NCBI GenBank assembly: GCA_023425455.1
Contig: JAFACP010000208.1
Span: forward strand, 1 to 11,421
From: Pseudomonadota bacterium
GTDB taxonomy: Bacteria > Pseudomonadota > Gammaproteobacteria > Enterobacterales > Enterobacteriaceae
Direction of reading: 5' to 3'
DNA length: 11,421 nt
The notes under the pieces are model-generated. The model made no database searches and had not been told where the DNA came from. It was given only the letters and a program-made list of their open reading frames with translations. How positions within the stretch are numbered: position 1 is the first letter of the stretch; every line of letters starts with the position of its first letter. A program made the translations under genes and the position numbers. Of the stretch, positions 7,704 through 11,421 are shown piece after piece.

Positions 7704-7734
7704 AAAAACGCCGGGTGGCTTGAGCCTTACCCGG
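7703..7734 (-). terminator. Terminator for the leftward GGT operon
   Basis: Read on the minus strand, CCGGGT (7734-7729), a 2-base bulge, GGC and a 4-base loop pair back with GCC and ACCCGG (7716-7711). CG and then six T (7708-7703) follow. It lies about 30 bases beyond the GGT stop codon. Its T-tract reaches the last base of the yafV stop codon. It overlaps the oppositely directed yafV terminator by two bases. Confidence 0.65.
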
Positions 7735-7764
7735 CCCGCAGGCACAGCGCCTGCGGGCCTTTTT
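7733..7764 (+). terminator. Rho-independent terminator of yafV
   Basis: GGCCCGCAGGC (7733-7743) and GCCTGCGGGCC (7749-7759) form a perfect 11-bp stem with a 5-base loop, followed by five T (7760-7764). It lies 29 bases after the yafV stop. The T-tract overlaps the stop codon of the convergent GGT gene (7763-7765). Confidence 0.92.
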
Positions 7765-9367
7765 AACTCACTAACGCCTGCCCGTCTTTGCGGCTTTCCG
7801 TCGCCGCAACGTAGTGCCCTTCCGGCATCCGGTAGATCACCTGCGCGCCACCAAAGTTGTAATCCTGCAGCGGATCTTCCACCACGATCTGATGTCCGCG
7901 CTCGCGCAGAGCGGCGATGGTGTTGCGATCGAACGTCGATTCGACGATCACCTCCCTGCCCTGCACCACGCGCCAGCGCGGGGCATCGATCGCCGCCTGC
8001 GGGTTCTGCCGGTGCAGCATAATGCGCAGCGCCATCTGCATATGTCCCTGCGCCTGCATTGGCCCGCCCATCACACCAAATGACATCAGCGGCTTGCCGT
8101 CACCGTCCAGCGCGAAGCCGGGAATAATGGTGTGGAACGGACGTTTGTTGCCCGCCAGCGCGTTCGGGTGTGTGGGATCCAGCACAAAACCGCAGCCGCG
8201 GTTTTGCAGGCTGATCCCGGTATCCGGCACCACCACGCCTGAACCAAAGCCCATAAAGTTGGACTGGATAAACGAGATCATCATGCCGCTGGAATCGGCC
8301 GCGCTGAGATATACCGTACCGCTTTGCGTCGGCGAGCCGTAGGTAAAATCGGAGGCTTTTTCCGGGTCAATCAGCGCCGCGCGCGATTTCAGGTAGTCGT
8401 CACTCAGTAGCGCTTCGGCCGCGAACGCCATATGTTCTTCATCTGCCACGTAGCGGTCGAGATCCGCCAGCGCCAGCTTCATCGCTTCGATGGAGAGGTG
8501 CAGCGACTGCACGGAATCCGGATGATGCTGCTCAATACCGCACTGCTCAAGAATACCGAGCGCGATAAGCGTGGCGATCCCCTGACCGTTTGGCGGCAGC
8601 TCCTGCACCGATCCACCGGCAAAATCACGCGACAGCAGCGCCACCCAGTCCACCTGGTGGTTAGCCAGATCCTCTGCCGTCAGGTGCGCGCCATGCTCTT
8701 TCGCAAAGGCCGCAATTTTTTGCGCCAGCTCGCCACGGTAAAACGCCTCGCCGTTGCTTTTGGCGATCAGCTCCAGCGTGTTCGCCTGGGCCGGGTTACG
8801 GAAGATTTCGCCCACGCGCGGCGCACGCCCTTGCGGCGCAAAGCAGGCGCTAAAGCCCGGCTGCGCTTTTAGCTTGTTGTAGCCGCGCTGCCAGAGATGA
8901 CCAATCAGCGGCGAGACCGGGAAACCGTTGCGCGCATACTCAATTGCCGGCTGCGCAAGGGTGGTGAGCGGGAGCGTGCCAAAACGTTCTGCCAGCGCAA
9001 CCCAGCCCGATACGGCGCCGGGAACGGTGACCGCGTCCCAACCGATTTCCGGGATCGCCGTTTTTCCGGCAAACATATCCGCATGCCAGCTGGCCGGCGA
9101 ACGGCCGGAGGCGTTAAGACCGTGCAGTTTTTCCCCGTCCCAGACAATCGCAAAGGCGTCGCTACCGATACCGCAGCCGGTCGGTTCAACGACGGTGAGG
9201 GCCATCGCGGTCGCAATCGCCGCATCAACCGCGTTCCCGCCCAGCTGCAGCATTCTCATGCCCGCCTGCGCTGCCAGCGGCTGCGAGGTGGCCACCGCGT
9301 TATGCCCCATCATCGGCGGGCGTCGTGAATCATAGCCGGACGTAAAATCAAGCGCGTTGCTCATCAT
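7763..9367 (-). CDS. Gamma-glutamyltransferase-family Ntn hydrolase, cytoplasmic type
   Basis: A 534 aa protein of the gamma-glutamyltranspeptidase (GGT) family, whose precursors self-cleave and cut gamma-glutamyl bonds such as that of glutathione. The large-subunit signature is seen at 22-73 (AVATSQPLAAQAG, GGNAVDAAIA, EPTGCGIGSD). The small-subunit start is likely T351 in SGTVYLSAADSSG, followed by SFIQSNFMGFGSG and SFGVMGGPMQAQGH (429-442). It differs from classical periplasmic Ggt. It has no signal peptide, the TTH motif at the cleavage site is replaced by GTVY, and the GSPGG-like loop reads GVMGGPMQ. It resembles the YwrD-like subfamily; true substrate unknown. The SD AGGAG (9370-9374) is only 2 bases from the first ATG but 5 from the second (9362-9364), so the real start may be 9364 (533 aa). 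It is last in an operon with peptide ABC permeases. Confidence 0.88.
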   Translation of the reverse strand: MMSNALDFTSGYDSRRPPMMGHNAVATSQPLAAQAGMRMLQLGGNAVDAAIATAMALTVVEPTGCGIGSDAFAIVWDGEKLHGLNASGRSPASWHADMFAGKTAIPEIGWDAVTVPGAVSGWVALAERFGTLPLTTLAQPAIEYARNGFPVSPLIGHLWQRGYNKLKAQPGFSACFAPQGRAPRVGEIFRNPAQANTLELIAKSNGEAFYRGELAQKIAAFAKEHGAHLTAEDLANHQVDWVALLSRDFAGGSVQELPPNGQGIATLIALGILEQCGIEQHHPDSVQSLHLSIEAMKLALADLDRYVADEEHMAFAAEALLSDDYLKSRAALIDPEKASDFTYGSPTQSGTVYLSAADSSGMMISFIQSNFMGFGSGVVVPDTGISLQNRGCGFVLDPTHPNALAGNKRPFHTIIPGFALDGDGKPLMSFGVMGGPMQAQGHMQMALRIMLHRQNPQAAIDAPRWRVVQGREVIVESTFDRNTIAALRERGHQIVVEDPLQDYNFGGAQVIYRMPEGHYVAATESRKDGQALVS

Positions 9368-9373
9368 GACTCC

Positions 9374-10249
9374 TTAGTCGTGGCGTGGATCGAGCGCATC
9401 ACGCAGCCCGTCGCCAAGTAAATTAAAGCCCTGCACCGCCAGGAATATGGCCATGCCGGGGAAAACAGACATCCACGGCGCCTGCTCAAGGAAGCCTTTC
9501 GCGGTGTTGAGCATGGAGCCCCAGGAAGGGTTTGGCGGCTGTTGCCCTAACCCGAGGAACGACAGGCTGGCTTCAGCGATAATGGCGGAAGCAATGGCCA
9601 GCGTCGCCTGAACGAGGATCGGCGACATCACGTTGGGCAGAACGTATTTAACGATGATCCAGCGATCCGGCAGGCCGATCGCCCGCGCGCCGTCGATATA
9701 CTCTTCATTACGGATGGCGATCACCTGGCCCCGCGTCAGCCGCGCGAAGATCGGCATCGCGGAGAGGCCAATGGCGATCATGGCATTGGTCAGGCTGGGG
9801 CCGAGAAACGCCCCCAGTGCGATAGCCATGATCAGGAACGGACAGGCCAGCAGCGCCTCGATGAAACGTGAAATCACACCATCCCACATTTTCTGGAAAT
9901 AGCCGGCGATAAGCCCCAGCGGGACGCCAATCACCACCGCAATCACCACCGAGACACACCCTGCCATCAGCGAGGTTCTTGCCCCCCAGATAATGCGCGC
10001 CAGGATATCGCGCCCCAGCTCATCGGTGCCGAACCAGTGGAGCGCCGAGGGGGCTTTGCGCACCGCCAGAAAATCGGCCTTCACCGGGTCGAACGGCGCA
10101 ATCAACGGTGCCAGCAGCGCCAGCAGTACAAAAAAGCCGACAATCACGGCCCCCGTCACCGCGCTTTTATTGGCGAGGAATTTCTTCAGCACCCGGTTCT
10201 GCGCGCGCGGCAGCGCGGGCGCAACGGTCTGTGTGGTTATTTCCGCCAT
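9374..10249 (-). CDS. Peptide-type ABC transporter permease, DppC/GsiD class
   Basis: A 291 aa inner-membrane permease of the dipeptide/oligopeptide/nickel (DppC, OppC, GsiD) class, forming a heterodimer with the upstream DppB-class permease. Visible parts are a cytoplasmic N-terminus; a first membrane segment at about 31-52; the family signature HWFGTDELGRDILARIIWGAR (71-91); several further hydrophobic segments; and the EAA loop EEYIDGARAIGLPDRW (182-197), which contacts the ATPase. It ends in GDGLRDALDPR, typical of this class. The start at 10249 is 2 bases after the upstream permease stop. Its own stop (9374-9376) overlaps the ribosome site of the GGT gene by one base, so these genes are tightly coupled. 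It is close to GsiD (glutathione importer), but I cannot separate it from other peptide systems by reading alone. Confidence 0.9.
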   Translation of the reverse strand: MAEITTQTVAPALPRAQNRVLKKFLANKSAVTGAVIVGFFVLLALLAPLIAPFDPVKADFLAVRKAPSALHWFGTDELGRDILARIIWGARTSLMAGCVSVVIAVVIGVPLGLIAGYFQKMWDGVISRFIEALLACPFLIMAIALGAFLGPSLTNAMIAIGLSAMPIFARLTRGQVIAIRNEEYIDGARAIGLPDRWIIVKYVLPNVMSPILVQATLAIASAIIAEASLSFLGLGQQPPNPSWGSMLNTAKGFLEQAPWMSVFPGMAIFLAVQGFNLLGDGLRDALDPRHD

Positions 10250-10251
10250 CG

Positions 10252-11193
10252 TTAACCTCGCATTTTCGGGTTGATAAGCACGTAGAGCACATCGGCCAGC
10301 AGGTTCAGCAGCAGAAAGCCTATCGCCACGATCAGCACAACGCCCTGCACCACCGCGTAATCACGGTTGAAGACCGAATCGACGATCATCTTGCCGAAGC
10401 CGGGAATGGTGAACACCTGCTCGGTCAGCACCGCGCCACCCAGCAGCTCGCCAAACAAGAGCGTTGTCAGGGTGATCACCGGCACCAGCGCGTTGCGAAA
10501 CGCATGCTTTAAAATCACGGCGTTCGGCAGTAACCCTTTTGCCCGCGCGGTGCGGATATAGTCAGCCTTTAGCACCGCAATCATCGAGGCGCGGGTGTGG
10601 CGCATCAGCGTAGCCGCCAGCCCCGTCCCCAGCACCGAAGCCGGAAGCAGCAGCGTACGCAGGTTCTGCAGCGGATCTTCGCTAAACGGCACGAATCCTG
10701 AAGCCGGCAGCCACTGCAGGTTGACCGAGAAGACCAGGATCAGCAGGATCCCCAGCCAGAAGTGCGGAATGGAGATCCCGGAGATCGCCACAAAGTTGGC
10801 CCCGTGGTCGACCCAGCTGTTTTTATTCACCGCCGCGAGGATCCCCATGCCGATGCCAAACACCAGCGCAATAATCATCGCCAGCAGTGACAGCTCCAGC
10901 GTCACGGGCAGTTTGCTGGCGATCAGCTGCGTCACCGGCTCATGGGTACGTAAGGAGACACCAAGATCGCCCTGCAGCGCACGCGTCAGCCAGTTGAAAT
11001 ACTGCACCGGGATCGGCGCGTCCAGATTCAACTCCGCACGCAGCTGGGCAATCACCGCCGGATCGCGCTCCTCGCCGGCCATGGCGATCAGCGGATCGCC
11101 CGGCAGCAGTTTCTGCAGCCCAAACACCATCATGCTCACCAGTAACAGCGTTGGGATGGCCAGCAGCAGACGTTTGCAAATCAATTCCAGCAT
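10252..11193 (-). CDS. Peptide-type ABC transporter permease, DppB/GsiC class
   Basis: A 313 aa inner-membrane permease of the DppB/OppB/GsiC class. The N-terminus (LICKRLLLAIPTLLLVSMMVF) is the first membrane segment. It is followed by the class signature LLPGDP (29-34) and a periplasmic region with LRAELNLDAPIPVQYFNWL, plus GDLGVSLRT (75-83). There are further membrane segments at about 100-122, 134-158 and 180-197. The EAA loop ADYIRTARAKGLLPNAVI is at 210-227. It ends LADVLYVLINPKMRG, the usual end of this class. A ribosome site GAGGAG (11199-11204) lies 5 bases before the ATG. It lies 20 bases downstream of the binding-protein stop and 2 bases before the second permease, so the genes form one operon. 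The ATPase subunit is not in view and would be expected beyond the right edge. Confidence 0.92.
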   Translation of the reverse strand: MLELICKRLLLAIPTLLLVSMMVFGLQKLLPGDPLIAMAGEERDPAVIAQLRAELNLDAPIPVQYFNWLTRALQGDLGVSLRTHEPVTQLIASKLPVTLELSLLAMIIALVFGIGMGILAAVNKNSWVDHGANFVAISGISIPHFWLGILLILVFSVNLQWLPASGFVPFSEDPLQNLRTLLLPASVLGTGLAATLMRHTRASMIAVLKADYIRTARAKGLLPNAVILKHAFRNALVPVITLTTLLFGELLGGAVLTEQVFTIPGFGKMIVDSVFNRDYAVVQGVVLIVAIGFLLLNLLADVLYVLINPKMRG

Positions 11194-11213
11194 GGTTTCT
11201 CCTCAGGGCGTCG

Positions 11214-11421
11214 TTATTTCGCCAGCGTCACATCCGCGAGACGCACAATGCCGTCCGGGTAAGGTTTAAAGCCCTGCACGCGCTTATTCAGACCAAAAAT
11301 GCGCGGTTCGAAGTAGAGATAGGCAATAGGCATATCGCTCTGCAGCTGCTGCACCACCTTGTCGTACAGCGGCTGGCGCGCGGCAGGGTCGGTATGCAGA
11401 CGCGCCTGGGTCAGCCATTCG
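11214..11421 (-). CDS. ABC transporter periplasmic peptide-binding protein, C-terminal part (cut by window edge)
   Basis: An open frame enters from the right edge and ends at a TAA (11214-11216), giving 68 residues. The visible end contains LHTDPAARQPLYDKVVQQLQ, DMPIAYLYFEP, LNKRVQGFKPYPDG and a final VRLADVTLAK. This is the standard C-terminus of family 5 (DppA/OppA/GsiB-like) solute-binding proteins, in which a helix, the aromatic-rich strand and the N-K-V-G-F-P-DG pattern are typical. It would bind the substrate in the periplasm and deliver it to the two permeases that follow. Most of the protein, including the signal peptide and ligand pocket, lies outside the window, so specificity cannot be read. 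Confidence 0.85.
   Translation of the reverse strand, partial: EWLTQARLHTDPAARQPLYDKVVQQLQSDMPIAYLYFEPRIFGLNKRVQGFKPYPDGIVRLADVTLAK

Noticed and set aside
1..11421. CRISPR array, insertion sequence, prophage, tRNA or rRNA
   Set aside because: No regularly spaced repeats, transposase or integrase motifs, terminal inverted repeats, or structured RNA gene signatures were seen on either strand.

Overview
The window looks like chromosomal DNA of a gammaproteobacterium of the Enterobacteriaceae, most like Enterobacter or a close relative such as Klebsiella, Lelliottia or Leclercia. Six proteins (DpaA/YafK, YafJ, GmhA, FadE, YafV and the Nqr subunits) match remembered E. coli or Vibrio family members almost residue for residue in length and motifs. 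The presence of Na+-NQR genes, which E. coli K-12 lacks, points away from Escherichia. Genus assignment is an inference.

Left part (1-1630, minus strand): the start of nqrB and all of nqrA, the first two genes of the Na+-translocating NADH:quinone reductase operon, which runs off the left edge. A divergent spacer of about 300 bases (1631-1931) separates it from dpaA (yafK), which encodes a periplasmic YkuD-fold enzyme that detaches Braun lipoprotein from peptidoglycan. dpaA converges on yafJ, and the two coding regions overlap tail to tail by 30 bases.

Centre (2643-7703): yafJ (class II glutamine amidotransferase) and gmhA (sedoheptulose-7-phosphate isomerase, first step of ADP-heptose synthesis for LPS core) lie on the minus strand. 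Divergent from gmhA is fadE (acyl-CoA dehydrogenase of beta-oxidation). Its upstream region carries a good FadR operator next to a -10 box and a possible ArcA box. fadE ends at a strong terminator and is followed directly by yafV (omega-amidase/Nit2 type). The order fadE-gmhA-yafJ-yafK matches E. coli, but ivy, which lies between fadE and yafV in K-12, is absent.

Right part (7763-11421, minus strand): an accessory-looking operon read right to left. It contains a peptide-type ABC transporter binding protein (C-terminal 68 residues only), two tightly spaced permeases of the DppB/DppC (GsiC/GsiD) class, and a gamma-glutamyltranspeptidase-family Ntn hydrolase with no signal peptide. The arrangement suggests import of a gamma-glutamyl or related peptide followed by cytoplasmic hydrolysis. 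This operon and yafV converge on a compact pair of interleaved hairpins that appears to terminate transcription in both directions.

I see no tRNA, rRNA, CRISPR array, insertion sequence or phage gene. Most of the window is ordinary, well-conserved enterobacterial housekeeping sequence. The most interesting part is the transporter-plus-cytoplasmic-GGT operon.
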